A stretch of DNA of 64,000 bases, from contig NZ_QJGZ01000039.1 of the NCBI RefSeq assembly GCF_003254585.1, positions 248,001 to 312,000 of the forward strand, written 5' to 3'. This document shows, one piece after another, positions 39,857 to 49,698 of this stretch (position 1 is the stretch's first letter; each line of letters begins with the position of its first letter). The notes below the pieces were generated by a model. That model saw only the letters and a list, made by a program, of their open reading frames with translations. It ran no database searches and had not been told where the DNA came from. The translations under genes were made by a program, and so were the position numbers. Source of the stretch: Flavobacterium sharifuzzamanii. Its GTDB lineage: Bacteria > Bacteroidota > Bacteroidia > Flavobacteriales > Flavobacteriaceae.

Positions 39857-41863
39857 TTACAATTTCTTGAATCTTACAGCTCCACCGCCAGCTCCACCTA
39901 AATTCAATTTTAGAGAATCTGTAGATTTTACTGTTTTCTTAGAAATTGCTACGGCTTCTGGATTATGTGTTTGATCTGTTCCTTCAGCATCAACATAAAT
40001 TTGTGCTTCGTAAGTTGCATTTGGATCTAAGAATGATAATGAAACATTTACGTTTCTTGGATTTTCATTTGTTAATGTTCCTAAATACCAATCAGCGCTA
40101 TTTCTATCTTTTCTTGCTGTTGTGATGTATTCCCCAATTTTTCCTTCTAAGATTTTAGTATCTTCCCAATCTGTTGGAACATCTTTTAAGAATTGTAAAG
40201 CTGGTTTTCCTTCGTAATTTTCTGGAAGATCTGCCAACATTTGAATCGGAGAATAAATCGTCACATACAAGGCCAATTGCTGTCCAACTGTTCCTTGAAT
40301 TCTTTTTCCTGGATAACCTTGTTTTACCTCAACATCAAAAATTCCAGGCGTGAAATCCATTGGGCCAGAAAGCAATCTTGTAAACGGAATAATGCTTAAA
40401 TGGTTTGGTGGATTTCCTTCGCTCCAAGCATTATATTCTTGTCCGCGCGCTGCTTCTCTTGAAACCATATTTGGATACGTTCTTCTTTCTCCTGTATCTT
40501 TAATAGATTCGTGGTATAAAACCGCCAAATCATATTGTGCTGCTTTTTCTAAAATATATCTGAAATAATTTACTCCAAATTGTCCGAAGTGCATTTGTTT
40601 CATGTTTAATTTAGAACCTACGTGACCAATTTTCACGGTATGAATTCCAAGTTTTTTGTATAAAGCAAAACCTTCATCAACTTCTTTTAAATAGTTAATT
40701 AAGTTTGAACCTGTTTCATGGTATCCGATTAATTCGATATTCTTTTTCTTTCCATATTCAACCACTTTTTCTAAGTCGAAATTGTCAGCGCTTTTCGTAA
40801 AACTGAACATGTGCATACGGTTTTCATACCAACCCGGTGTCCATCCTTTATTCCATCCTTCGATTAATAAATGGTGGAAACCTTCTTTTGCTGTAAAATC
40901 CATATATTCTTCAGCATGTTTTGTAGTTGCTCCTTGTTTATCACTTTCCCAAAAAGTATATTTCCCGATGTGCATTCCCCACCAGATTCCTAAATATTTG
41001 TATGGTTTGAAATAACTGTTTGTATTCTTTAATTTGTTTGGTTCGTTTAGGTTTAAAACCAAATAAGAAGTAATCAATTCTCCCGGATTTTCTCCAATTT
41101 GAAGCGTTCTCCAAGAAGAAGTGAACGAATCTTTCACACGAACTTTTACTCCATCAGCCCACGGCACTAAATCAGATTTTAGTTCTGTTCCTTTTGTGTT
41201 TACCAAAGTCATACTGGCAAAATCGATCAAGTTTGCTTCATGGAAACTTAACGCTAATCCACTTTTGCTTTCGATTGTTAACGGAGTTAAAACAGTATCT
41301 AAAGTACTTACTGGCGCATCTTTGAAAAGATATTCGTCACGGTTTTCTCTGTTTGCCGGAATCCACCAAGCTTTTCCGTCTTCTTTTAAGTTGAAAGTCG
41401 TTTTTTCATCCATGATGAAAATACTGTCTTTTACATTTTGTTTCGGATAAACATATCTAAAAGCCACCCCGTCATCGAAAGCACGAAACTGAATTTGTAA
41501 TTTTCTTTTGTTTCCAGTTTTCTGCTGTAAATCAACTACCAATTGATTGTAATGATTTCTGATGTTTTTCTTTTCTCCCCAAACTTGTTCCCAAGTTTCA
41601 TCAAACGTTGAAGTCTTTGCTCCTTTGATTTCAAAGTTTGAACTTAAATCTTCGTTTCCTTTTAATACAAATCCCATATCTGACGGAGAAATCACTTCGG
41701 TCTTTCCGTGAGAAACTGCATATTTTGGAGCGTTTTTTACTAACTCAAATTTGATTGTATTCTTTCCGTTTGGCGATGCCAATTCGTAAGCGTTTTTAGT
41801 TTTTTGACTGTAGCCAACTGCTATTGAAAACAGTACAGCTGGGAGAACTAGATAGTTTTTCAT
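39857..41863 (-). CDS. GH97 family glycoside hydrolase (alpha-glucosidase/alpha-galactosidase)
   Basis: About 668 residues from MKNYLVLPAVLFSIAVGYSQ (41863), a signal peptide. The N-terminal super-beta-sandwich (ELASPNGKNTIKFELVKNAP, DDGVAFRYVYPKQ, WWIPANRENRDEYLF) is followed by the catalytic barrel (YLGIWWGMHIGKYTFW, FHHLLIEGWNKGW, IELIGYHETGSNLINYLKEV, YHESIKDTGERRTYPNMVSR, EAARGQEYNAWSEGN). HETGS and the Glu residues of EAARGQE resemble the inverting, calcium-dependent SusB type, so I favour an alpha-glucosidase. Its role in a xyloglucan locus is not obvious; it may serve a mixed or related glycan. Confidence 0.92.
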   Translation of the reverse strand: MKNYLVLPAVLFSIAVGYSQKTKNAYELASPNGKNTIKFELVKNAPKYAVSHGKTEVISPSDMGFVLKGNEDLSSNFEIKGAKTSTFDETWEQVWGEKKNIRNHYNQLVVDLQQKTGNKRKLQIQFRAFDDGVAFRYVYPKQNVKDSIFIMDEKTTFNLKEDGKAWWIPANRENRDEYLFKDAPVSTLDTVLTPLTIESKSGLALSFHEANLIDFASMTLVNTKGTELKSDLVPWADGVKVRVKDSFTSSWRTLQIGENPGELITSYLVLNLNEPNKLKNTNSYFKPYKYLGIWWGMHIGKYTFWESDKQGATTKHAEEYMDFTAKEGFHHLLIEGWNKGWTPGWYENRMHMFSFTKSADNFDLEKVVEYGKKKNIELIGYHETGSNLINYLKEVDEGFALYKKLGIHTVKIGHVGSKLNMKQMHFGQFGVNYFRYILEKAAQYDLAVLYHESIKDTGERRTYPNMVSREAARGQEYNAWSEGNPPNHLSIIPFTRLLSGPMDFTPGIFDVEVKQGYPGKRIQGTVGQQLALYVTIYSPIQMLADLPENYEGKPALQFLKDVPTDWEDTKILEGKIGEYITTARKDRNSADWYLGTLTNENPRNVNVSLSFLDPNATYEAQIYVDAEGTDQTHNPEAVAISKKTVKSTDSLKLNLGGAGGGAVRFKKL

Positions 41864-41879
41864 GTTTTTTGGTATTATA

Positions 41880-42070
41880 TTTTTTTTGCCACTGATTAAA
41901 AGGATTAGAAAGGATTTTTTCTTTATGATTTTTTCACGCAGTCCCAAAAGCTATCGGGAGCAGATTTTATTTTAATCTTTTTAATCCTTTAATCTGTGGC
42001 TATATTTTTTCGCTACGAATTACACCAATTAACACCAATTCAATTCGTGGGAATTCGTGAAATTCGTGGC
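41880..42070. repeat. repeat-filled gap between GH97 and GH31
   Basis: It contains the second copy of the GCCAC(A/T)GATTAAAA inverted repeat (about 41887-41999) and a run of AATTCGTGG / CACCAATT words (42012-42070). No gene. Confidence 0.55.
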
Positions 42071-42078
42071 TAACTTTT

Positions 42079-44478
42079 TTATTTTACCCACTCCGTTTTA
42101 AAAGTGGTTTTTCCGTTTAGCGGATTTGCTACTACATCGAAATTGTTTCCAGTTTTATTCACTTTTATTTCTTGTACTGCATCGCCTTCTGGTAAAAATA
42201 CTTTGGCTGTTGCCGAAGTGGTTTTGTCGCTTGCGTAAACTTTCAACGTTAATTTGCTCCAATCCATATCTTTTGTAGACTGCGCTAAACCGATGTGTGG
42301 AATTGCAGTTCCGTCTTTAATTAAAACTACGATCGGTACTTCACCCGCTTTAATTTTATGCCATCCCGATTGATATACTTTTTTAGTTTGATAATCAATC
42401 CAAGTTCCTTCTGGAAGGTAAACGTCTCTTTCTTCAACTTCTTCAAAAAGCGGCGCAACCAAAATACTTGAACCAAATAAATATTGATTATCTACTAACC
42501 AAGCTCCCGGATCGTTTGGATATTCTACAAAAAGAGCACGCATCATTGGCAATCCTTTTTGAGAACTTTCTTTTGCTTGAGCGTAGATGTATGGCATTAA
42601 TTCGTAGCGCATATTATCAGCTTTTCTAAATCCTTCCAAGAATTCTTTGCTGTACAACCAAGGTTCGCGAGGCGGTTCTCCGTGGCTTCTTACGTGCGAT
42701 GTGAACATTCCGAATGGCGTCCATCTTCTGTAAATATTCTCAGGAGATTTAGTTGCGAAACCTCCAACATCATGGCTCCAGAAACTAAATCCACTTAATC
42801 CTAATGAAAGTCCGCCACGTAATTCTGCCGACATTGCTCCGTTTGAAGTTTCAGAATCTCCTCCCCAATGTAAAGGATAACGCTGAGATCCTGCCCAAGT
42901 ACTTCTAGCCCAGATTAAAGTATATCCTTTTTCTTTCTGAGTAATTTCTGCAACGGCTTTGTTGTATCTTAATGGATATAAATTGTGCTCATAGAAACCT
43001 GTTCTTCCAGAATGGTAAATTCCGTCCGGCGGAGCTGCTTCTCCAAAATCTACTTTGAAAACTGCAACACCTTCATCAAATAACTTTTTCAATTTTCCTT
43101 GGTACCAAGAAATCGTTTCTGGATTTGAGAAATCTAAAACAGCATCTTCGTACGGAAGATTTCCTTTTCTGTCTCTTACCGCTAAATTTTTATCCATGAT
43201 TTCAGGAAACAAAGTGTTCTTTGGCGTGAAATAAGGCAACTGCCAAAGACAAACTTGGAAACCATCTTTCTTTAAATCAGACATCATTTTTGTTGCATCT
43301 GGAAAACGAGATTTTGCAAACTCATAGTTGTTTCTCCAATCTACATCAAACCAGCCTGTATCAAAGTGAATAACGTCGGTTGGAATTTTGTATTTACGTA
43401 AATCTCTGGCAACGTCACGTCCTTCTTTTTCTGAGAAATACGTAATACGACTCATCCAGAAACCGAATGACCAAAGTGGCGGCATTGCGGCTTTTCCTGT
43501 CAAATTCGTGTATTGATCTAAGATATCTTTTGGTTCTCCGATAAAGAAAAATAAATCGGCTTCGTCGTCTCCAATGTACATTTCGTTGGCACTTGAAAAA
43601 TATTTTCCAAAGTCAACTGTAATTGGTGTTGAATGGTGCATGAAAACTCCATAACCACGGCTGCTCATGTAAAACGGAATCGGTTTGTACATTGTTTCAT
43701 TTTGGATTCCGTTGGCGTCATCTGTCCATAAAACTACTTTTTGTCCGCGTTTGTTGAATTGTGTAAATGATTCACCACAACCAAATATTTTTTCGTCTGG
43801 TTCTAAACTGAACGCCGCGCCCATACTTCTTGAATAATCGCTATTTCTGCGAACATAAGAAAACGGAAGTGTTGGTGTATACGTGTTTTTAAAATCAGTA
43901 TCGTGAAGTGTGCTTGTCAGTAATTTTCCTTTTTCATCATAGATTTTTACGTGCCACGGTTTTGTCAAGATTTCAACTCTTCCGTGTTTGCTTGTATAAC
44001 TATGACCTCCTTCGATTTTAGCATATTTCCATAATTCAGGATGATTTGGAGCAACGCCGTCAACCAGCATTAAAGACTCTTTTTGCGGATGAAATTGTGG
44101 TCCAGAAGTAGTTTTTATTCTAACTGTTCTATCTGAAACAAACTGAATTTCGAATGGCAAAACAGGAGATTCTGCATATTCTGTTGTTGGAAATTCGTTT
44201 GCTTTTTCAACATCTGGTTTCATCATCATGTTGTTGAAAGCCTGACGTGTTTTATAATTGTATCTTAAATATTTAATCGTTCCTTTTCCTGTTGCAGGAT
44301 CAAAAGAAGCTAATTCGTCTGCAAAATAAAAAGTGTTAAGATAGTTCTGAAAATCTTTACTGATATCGATTGGAGCATTTAATACATCTGCATTTTGAAT
44401 TTGAGCATTAGCATTTGGAACTGCTAAAAATCCAAACATGACAGCAGAAAATAATGCGGTTAGTTTTGAGTTTTTCAT
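42079..44478 (-). CDS. GH31 family alpha-xylosidase
   Basis: The 799-residue protein has a signal peptide ending NANAQ (residue about 26). The GH31 architecture is N-terminal beta-sandwich (GCGESFTQFNKRGQKVVLWT near residue 235), barrel, and C-terminal beta domains. Substrate motifs are PPLWSFGFWMSRITYFSE, DVIHFDTGWFDVDWRNNYEF, and the nucleophile Asp in VAVFKVDFGEAAPPDGIYHS (near residue 475). The acid/base Asp is in HWGGDSETSNGAM, and FWSHDVGGF follows. FDTGWF and KVDFGE are typical of alpha-xylosidases such as YicI. It would release the alpha-1,6-xylose of xyloglucan oligosaccharides in the periplasm. Confidence 0.95.
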   Translation of the reverse strand: MKNSKLTALFSAVMFGFLAVPNANAQIQNADVLNAPIDISKDFQNYLNTFYFADELASFDPATGKGTIKYLRYNYKTRQAFNNMMMKPDVEKANEFPTTEYAESPVLPFEIQFVSDRTVRIKTTSGPQFHPQKESLMLVDGVAPNHPELWKYAKIEGGHSYTSKHGRVEILTKPWHVKIYDEKGKLLTSTLHDTDFKNTYTPTLPFSYVRRNSDYSRSMGAAFSLEPDEKIFGCGESFTQFNKRGQKVVLWTDDANGIQNETMYKPIPFYMSSRGYGVFMHHSTPITVDFGKYFSSANEMYIGDDEADLFFFIGEPKDILDQYTNLTGKAAMPPLWSFGFWMSRITYFSEKEGRDVARDLRKYKIPTDVIHFDTGWFDVDWRNNYEFAKSRFPDATKMMSDLKKDGFQVCLWQLPYFTPKNTLFPEIMDKNLAVRDRKGNLPYEDAVLDFSNPETISWYQGKLKKLFDEGVAVFKVDFGEAAPPDGIYHSGRTGFYEHNLYPLRYNKAVAEITQKEKGYTLIWARSTWAGSQRYPLHWGGDSETSNGAMSAELRGGLSLGLSGFSFWSHDVGGFATKSPENIYRRWTPFGMFTSHVRSHGEPPREPWLYSKEFLEGFRKADNMRYELMPYIYAQAKESSQKGLPMMRALFVEYPNDPGAWLVDNQYLFGSSILVAPLFEEVEERDVYLPEGTWIDYQTKKVYQSGWHKIKAGEVPIVVLIKDGTAIPHIGLAQSTKDMDWSKLTLKVYASDKTTSATAKVFLPEGDAVQEIKVNKTGNNFDVVANPLNGKTTFKTEWVK

Positions 44479-44502
44479 TGGTTAATAATCTAGATGTTAG
44501 TT

Positions 44503-44597
44503 TATCCTAACAGATTTTAGAAACCTGTTAGGTGTTTTATTTATATCTTAATAAAAATTTATTGATACCTAACAGGTTTTGGAAACCTGTTAGGATA
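44503..44597. repeat. paired palindromes CCTAACAG...CCTGTTAGG, copy 2
   Basis: Palindromes at 44506-44532 (one arm with changes) and 44568-44594, in the same layout as the pair at 31787-31889. They fill the gap between GH2 and GH31. Confidence 0.8.
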
Positions 44598-44609
44598 GAT
44601 CGTAACTTA

Positions 44610-47096
44610 TTATTCTGTTGTAATTACAATTGTAGATTGTTTCAATCCGTTTGCACTTGCGGTTAATTCCAATCTTCCTGATTGATCTCCCGATTGTACA
44701 ATTACCAAACATTTTCCAGCCAAAGCTGTATGTTTAGTTCCTTTATAAGGTTCATGGCTAACTGGATCTCCGCTACAAACGCCTACGATTTTTCCGTTTC
44801 CTTTTAATGAAAAGTTGATTTCGTTATTTGCGTTTGGAGCTATCGTTCCATCAGCATCTAAAATATCTACTGTGATAAATGACAAATCGTTTTTGTCTGC
44901 TTTTATAGTACTTCTATCCACAGTTAGTTTTAATTGAGAAGGATTTCCAGCTGTTTTGATTTCCTTTTCTAAAACCACTTTTCCATCTTTACGAGAAATT
45001 GCTTTTAGAGTTCCAGCTTCAAAAGGAATTCGCCACATTACGTGCAAATCGTCTCCTTTTTTGCTTCTTTTTCCAACTGATTTTCCGTTTACGAAAAGTT
45101 CAACCTCATCGGCTTTATTATAATAAGCCCAAACATCAACAGTTTGTCCTGCTTTCCAGTTCCAATGCGGAAAAATGTGCAAAACCGTTTTGTCTGTCCA
45201 TTCGCTTTGGTACATATAATACACGTCTTTCGGGAAACCGGCTAAATCAACAATTCCGAAATACGAACTTACTGATGGCCATTCGTACGGAGTTGGTTCT
45301 CCAATATAATCGAAACCAGTCCAAACGTACATTCCTGCCAAGAAATCATGTTTTTTAATGATTTTCCAAGTCGCTTCGTGTGTAGATCCCCAAGGCGTTT
45401 GCACTTGGTCGTAAGCCGAAACGGTATTTCCAGGATTTCCTTCTGTAAATTTAAGATCCCATCTTACTGGCCATTTTTTGATAGTATCTGAAACAGCATC
45501 GTAATAACCTCTTGTCTGCAAACCTGAAGTAGTTTCAGTTGCAATGAAAGGCGTGTTTGGGAAATTTTTCAAATGATGTTCGAATGTCTGATGCGCATAA
45601 TTGTATCCTATTAAATCTAAAACTCCAGATCCCGCAAGCGGATTAATGGATACATCCTTTTTCTCAAATTGTAAAGTCACGGCATCAATATTCATATTTA
45701 CAGGAGGATTCATCCCTGCAGTCAACGGTCGTGTTTTATCATATTGACGCGTAATTGCCGCCAATTCTTTAGCAATTTCAACACCTGTTTCACTCCATTG
45801 TTCCGGAATTTCATTACCAATACTCCACATAAAAATGCTTGCATGATTTCGGTCGCGCAACAATTGATCGATTAAATCTTGTTTGTGCCATTTGTCCCAA
45901 TCGTTTCCGTAATCGTATTTGGTTTTGGTCTGTTTCCACATATCAAAAGCTTCATCCATGACAATGAAACCCATTTTGTCGCAAAGTTCTAAAAGTTCTG
46001 GAGCAGGCGGATTATGAGAAGTTCTGATTCCGTTTACTCCCATTTCTTTCAGAATCTCCAACTGACGTTCGATCGCACGTGTGTTGATTGCAGAACCTAA
46101 TGGCCCTAAATCGTGGTGCATACAAACACCTTTTATTTTAACCTGCTTTCCATTCAAAATGAAACCTTTGTTCAAATCGAATTTAAAATCTCTGATTCCG
46201 AAAGTGGTTTTATATTGATCAATGATTTTATCGTCAAGTGAAATTTCGGTAACTGCGGTATACAATTCCGGGTTTTCATCTGACCATAAAATGGGATTTT
46301 CAACTTCCGCCGATTGATTCAGCGTTTGGTTTTCGCTGGCATTGATTGTTATATCTTGAGTAACCGATGTTACTTTTTTGTCTTCTTTAAAAATTGTGGT
46401 AGTTACCGTTGCTTTTTTATTTTCTTTGTATTGATTTTTTATTGTGGTTTCAATACTTACAGAAGCTTTTTCGGCTGTAACTTTTGGAGTTGTAATATAT
46501 GTTCCCCATTGTCCCACATGAAGTTTGTCTGTGGTTTCGATCCAGACATTTCTAAAAATTCCTGAACCCGAATACCAGCGTGAATTAGGTTGCTTTGAAT
46601 TGTCAACCTTAACAATTATTTCGTTGTTTTTGTCTCCGTAATTTAAATATGGTGACATATCATATTGAAAACCTATGTATCCGTTTGGACGTTTTCCTAA
46701 GTAATGACCGTTTACCCAAACTTCGCTATTTTTGTAAACGCCGTCAAAAGTAATTGAAGTGATTTTGGTGCTGTCTTCTGCAGCTACTTTGAATGTTTTT
46801 TTGTACCAGCCCAAACCTCCGTTAAGCGATCCTCCGCCATAACCGCCAGGACTTTTTTCATCAAATTTTCCTTCAATGCTCCAATCATGCGGAACATCGA
46901 GAGTTCTCCATTTTGTTGAAGCTCCAATAGTATCTTTATCAACAATGCTGTCATTAAGATGAAAGCTCCAGTCTGCATTAAAAGAAACTTTTCGGTTTAC
47001 AAATGCATCTTCTTTTTTAGTGCAGGAATTCAAGAAAAAAACTCCAGCTGCGATTGCCCATAAACTTATATTTTTTATGTTTTTTCTAATATGCAT
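44610..47096 (-). CDS. GH2 family beta-galactosidase (lipoprotein)
   Basis: The 828-residue protein has a lipoprotein signal (IAAGVFFLNSCTKKED, Cys25). GH2 domain order is visible: sugar-binding jelly roll (WRTLDVPHDWSIEGKFDEKS, VWVNGHYLGKRPNGY), immunoglobulin-like domain, and barrel with KGVCMHHDLGPLGSA and GVNGIRTSHNPPAPELLEL. The acid/base Glu is in IFMWSIGNEIPEQW and the nucleophile Glu in PFIATETTSGLQTRG. DUF4982- and BIG2-like C-terminal domains follow (VDVWAYYNKADEVELFVNGK, LKLTVDRSTIKADKNDLSFI). It would remove the galactose exposed after defucosylation. Confidence 0.95.
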   Translation of the reverse strand: MHIRKNIKNISLWAIAAGVFFLNSCTKKEDAFVNRKVSFNADWSFHLNDSIVDKDTIGASTKWRTLDVPHDWSIEGKFDEKSPGGYGGGSLNGGLGWYKKTFKVAAEDSTKITSITFDGVYKNSEVWVNGHYLGKRPNGYIGFQYDMSPYLNYGDKNNEIIVKVDNSKQPNSRWYSGSGIFRNVWIETTDKLHVGQWGTYITTPKVTAEKASVSIETTIKNQYKENKKATVTTTIFKEDKKVTSVTQDITINASENQTLNQSAEVENPILWSDENPELYTAVTEISLDDKIIDQYKTTFGIRDFKFDLNKGFILNGKQVKIKGVCMHHDLGPLGSAINTRAIERQLEILKEMGVNGIRTSHNPPAPELLELCDKMGFIVMDEAFDMWKQTKTKYDYGNDWDKWHKQDLIDQLLRDRNHASIFMWSIGNEIPEQWSETGVEIAKELAAITRQYDKTRPLTAGMNPPVNMNIDAVTLQFEKKDVSINPLAGSGVLDLIGYNYAHQTFEHHLKNFPNTPFIATETTSGLQTRGYYDAVSDTIKKWPVRWDLKFTEGNPGNTVSAYDQVQTPWGSTHEATWKIIKKHDFLAGMYVWTGFDYIGEPTPYEWPSVSSYFGIVDLAGFPKDVYYMYQSEWTDKTVLHIFPHWNWKAGQTVDVWAYYNKADEVELFVNGKSVGKRSKKGDDLHVMWRIPFEAGTLKAISRKDGKVVLEKEIKTAGNPSQLKLTVDRSTIKADKNDLSFITVDILDADGTIAPNANNEINFSLKGNGKIVGVCSGDPVSHEPYKGTKHTALAGKCLVIVQSGDQSGRLELTASANGLKQSTIVITTE

Positions 47097-47233
47097 AGGT
47101 ACTTTTTATTTTTTTGGAATTTGAAGATAGAAATAAAAAACGGTTTCATTTATTTCCTCATAAAATAATTTAAGTCTCAGTCTTAAAGAACATTACGAAT
47201 GCTTTTAGTACTGAGACTTCAAAACTAACTAAC

Positions 47234-48094
47234 TTACGATTTCGGCTTGTAGTGGAATACAATTAGACAAACTCCTTCACCAGTTCTACTTTGGTCACGC
47301 ACTACTGCTAATCTTAAAGATGTTGCTGTAAGCTCAACCACTTTTACACTGATCCAGTTGCTGCAGTCTCCATAATAGTCTCCACCGTAAAGCATTTGTA
47401 CTCCACCGTTAAAAATCAATTTATTATTTGCAATATCAAATGAATAGGTTCCTTTTTTTGTTGTTTGATTGTTGTTTGCAATCGCTGTTTGAGTTACCGA
47501 TGTATTGTAATTTCCATTTAAATCAAAATACATTTCTCCCCAGTTTTTATTAGCCATTACCCAAGAGTTGCTTGCGTAATCTGGCAACCAGCTCCAGTTA
47601 TCTCCAGACGTAGCTGGGTAGTCTAAACCTGCCCATCCTACTGGATCTGTAAAATCTAAAACCCAAGTTTTTCCGTCAACACCATTTGTAAGCATTTGCC
47701 ATTTTGGGTCTCTAAAATAAGTTTCGTCATTTTCTGCAATATTAACTACAACTGGTGCGGCTTCTACAGAACCTCCTCTTGTGTAAGCAGTGTAATAAAT
47801 AGTATATTTTCCGGCAAAAGGCAGAATTACTTGATCGCTGCTTTTGTTAGAATGTCCTAATTCATTTCCTGCTGCATCTACATATTTCCAAAATGGAATA
47901 ACAGTCGGATCATCACTTTTAAAATTTACAAGATTTTTGTTTGTAGCATCTTGCGTGATAGAAAACTTAAGTGTCTCTGGTGTCAAGGTAACTGCTGGAA
48001 GGCTTTCGCGATCCTCAATTGCCTCACAAGAAAATAACAGCGAACCAATTGTAACAGCTGCTATTAAAATATATAATATACGTTTCATAGTCAT
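47234..48094 (-). CDS. SusE/surface glycan-binding-type lipoprotein
   Basis: The protein is 286 residues, or 284 if translation starts at the second ATG (48088). Lipobox AAVTIGSLLFSCEAIED is near residue 23. Residues 30-120 are beta-rich and Ig/PKD-like (LPAVTLTPETLKFSITQDA, IPFWKYVDAAGNELG, FAGKYTIYYTAYTRGGS). The rest is a second beta domain rich in Trp and Tyr (WVLDFTDPVGWAGLDYPATS, WSWLPDYASNSWVMANKNWG), consistent with a carbohydrate-binding surface. It directly follows SusD, the position of SusE-type surface glycan-binding proteins. Sugar binding is inferred. Confidence 0.82.
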   Translation of the reverse strand: MTMKRILYILIAAVTIGSLLFSCEAIEDRESLPAVTLTPETLKFSITQDATNKNLVNFKSDDPTVIPFWKYVDAAGNELGHSNKSSDQVILPFAGKYTIYYTAYTRGGSVEAAPVVVNIAENDETYFRDPKWQMLTNGVDGKTWVLDFTDPVGWAGLDYPATSGDNWSWLPDYASNSWVMANKNWGEMYFDLNGNYNTSVTQTAIANNNQTTKKGTYSFDIANNKLIFNGGVQMLYGGDYYGDCSNWISVKVVELTATSLRLAVVRDQSRTGEGVCLIVFHYKPKS

Positions 48095-48105
48095 TTTGTT
48101 TTGAA

Positions 48106-49686
48106 TTAATTCCAGCCTGGATTTTGAGTTATTGTACCATTTGAAAGAATGATCTGCGATTGCGGTAATGGCAACCAGCCTTGAGTTTCTGTTCTAAAAG
48201 TAACTGCAAACTGAGAACCTCCAGCAGTGTTATCAATAGCTGCTTTCATTGCAGGCATTCCTTGTCTGATTAAGTCGAAGTAACGAAGTCCTTCAAGAGC
48301 CAATTCTAATTGACGCTCTTTCATGATGTTTTCTATACTAGCTGTTTTTCTGTGAGTAGTATTTTTAAATGCACGATCACGTACTCTGTCAAAATCTGCT
48401 TGCGCTAAAGCTGGATTAGATGATAAATTCAATTCAGCAGCCATCAATAATACATCAGAGAAACGAATAATAGCATAATCTTGGTAGTTGTCAATCTGGA
48501 AGTTTCCTCCGTTTGCTTCTACAACAGCTGTTCCTGCCGCGTTAGTAATTGGACAATATTTTTTCCAAGAATATCCTGTGTACTGACGCTGTTCTCTAGC
48601 TTGTGCATCAAAATTCAAACCTTCGCCTGCATAATCAATAAAAGAAGCTGCTTTTCTAGTATCACCGGCTTCATAAGCATTTACTAAAGCAGGATTAACT
48701 GTAGCTCCTCCCCATCCTGTTGCATATTTTCCAATTGAACCTCCACGCGGTGCGATGTTTACTTGGAAACGGTTTCCTTCGTGAAGATCCCAATTTCCTT
48801 TTCCTGAACCGTTAAAACGAACCGCCCAAACCATTTCAGTATTATCTTCTCCAGCAAAATTTTCAAAAGAAGCCGCTAACCAAAGATTTGCAAAATCAGC
48901 CACTAAACCGTGTCCGCTATTATTTACTGCATCATTAATGTAAGCTGTTGCTTCTGTTTTAGAAACCACACCAGCTAAATCTGCTTTACCATAAGTTCCT
49001 GTATAAAACAAGAATGTTCTAGCCAAATATGCTTCTGCTGCCCATTTTGTAATACGCCCGTAATTAGCATTTCCTGCTTGTGAATAGTTTTCTGGCCCTA
49101 AATTATCTGCAGCAAATTTTAAATCTTTTGCAATTAAAGCATAAGTAACTTCTGGAGCTTGTCTTGGCAATTCGAATTCGCTTGTTGTTACAGTATGATC
49201 AAGAGGAATGATATCTCCAAACATTTTAGCTGCTGTAAAATGGAAGTGCGCTCTTAAGAAACGTGCTTCAGCTTCGTAACGAGTTTTTAAAGCTGTATCA
49301 GAACCCCAGTTTACTTTGTCTATATTTTCTAACAAAATATTAGCTCTGTAAATTCCTAAGTAAGCATTAGCCCAAACATCTTTGTTCATGTCTTTGTCTG
49401 AAACGTACAAGAAACGATCCCATTCGATATCCGTTTGAGCATCGGCAATACCATAACCTCCAAAGCAATCATCAGAAGCTTGTTCACTTATTAATAACGG
49501 TCCGCCGTAAGCCTCGCGCTGTAAAACATCGTAAACTGCCACAAGACCTTCAAAAGCATCAGAAGGTGTTTTATAAAAATTGTCAGTTACCTTATCTGTA
49601 TATGGTTCATTTTCCAAGAAATCCTGCGAGCAAGCACCTAAAGTAAGTAAGCTTGAAAGCGCAAATAATTTTATATATCTTTTCAT
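48106..49686 (-). CDS. SusD/RagB family nutrient-binding outer-membrane lipoprotein
   Basis: About 526 residues from the ATG at 49686 (MKRYIKLFALSSLLTLGACS); the longer frame would need a TTG. Lipobox LGACS puts the lipidated Cys near residue 19. SusD features are FLENEPYTDKVTDNFYKTPS near residues 23-42, ARFLRAHFHFTAAKMFGDI, the TPR-like helices around RITKWAAEAYLARTFLFYTG, DNYQDYAIIRFSDVLLMAAE, and the C-terminal RQLELALEGLRYFDLIRQGM. It acts with the SusC transporter as the lid that captures glycan oligomers. Confidence 0.96.
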   Translation of the reverse strand: MKRYIKLFALSSLLTLGACSQDFLENEPYTDKVTDNFYKTPSDAFEGLVAVYDVLQREAYGGPLLISEQASDDCFGGYGIADAQTDIEWDRFLYVSDKDMNKDVWANAYLGIYRANILLENIDKVNWGSDTALKTRYEAEARFLRAHFHFTAAKMFGDIIPLDHTVTTSEFELPRQAPEVTYALIAKDLKFAADNLGPENYSQAGNANYGRITKWAAEAYLARTFLFYTGTYGKADLAGVVSKTEATAYINDAVNNSGHGLVADFANLWLAASFENFAGEDNTEMVWAVRFNGSGKGNWDLHEGNRFQVNIAPRGGSIGKYATGWGGATVNPALVNAYEAGDTRKAASFIDYAGEGLNFDAQAREQRQYTGYSWKKYCPITNAAGTAVVEANGGNFQIDNYQDYAIIRFSDVLLMAAELNLSSNPALAQADFDRVRDRAFKNTTHRKTASIENIMKERQLELALEGLRYFDLIRQGMPAMKAAIDNTAGGSQFAVTFRTETQGWLPLPQSQIILSNGTITQNPGWN

Positions 49687-49698
49687 GATTTTCAAATT

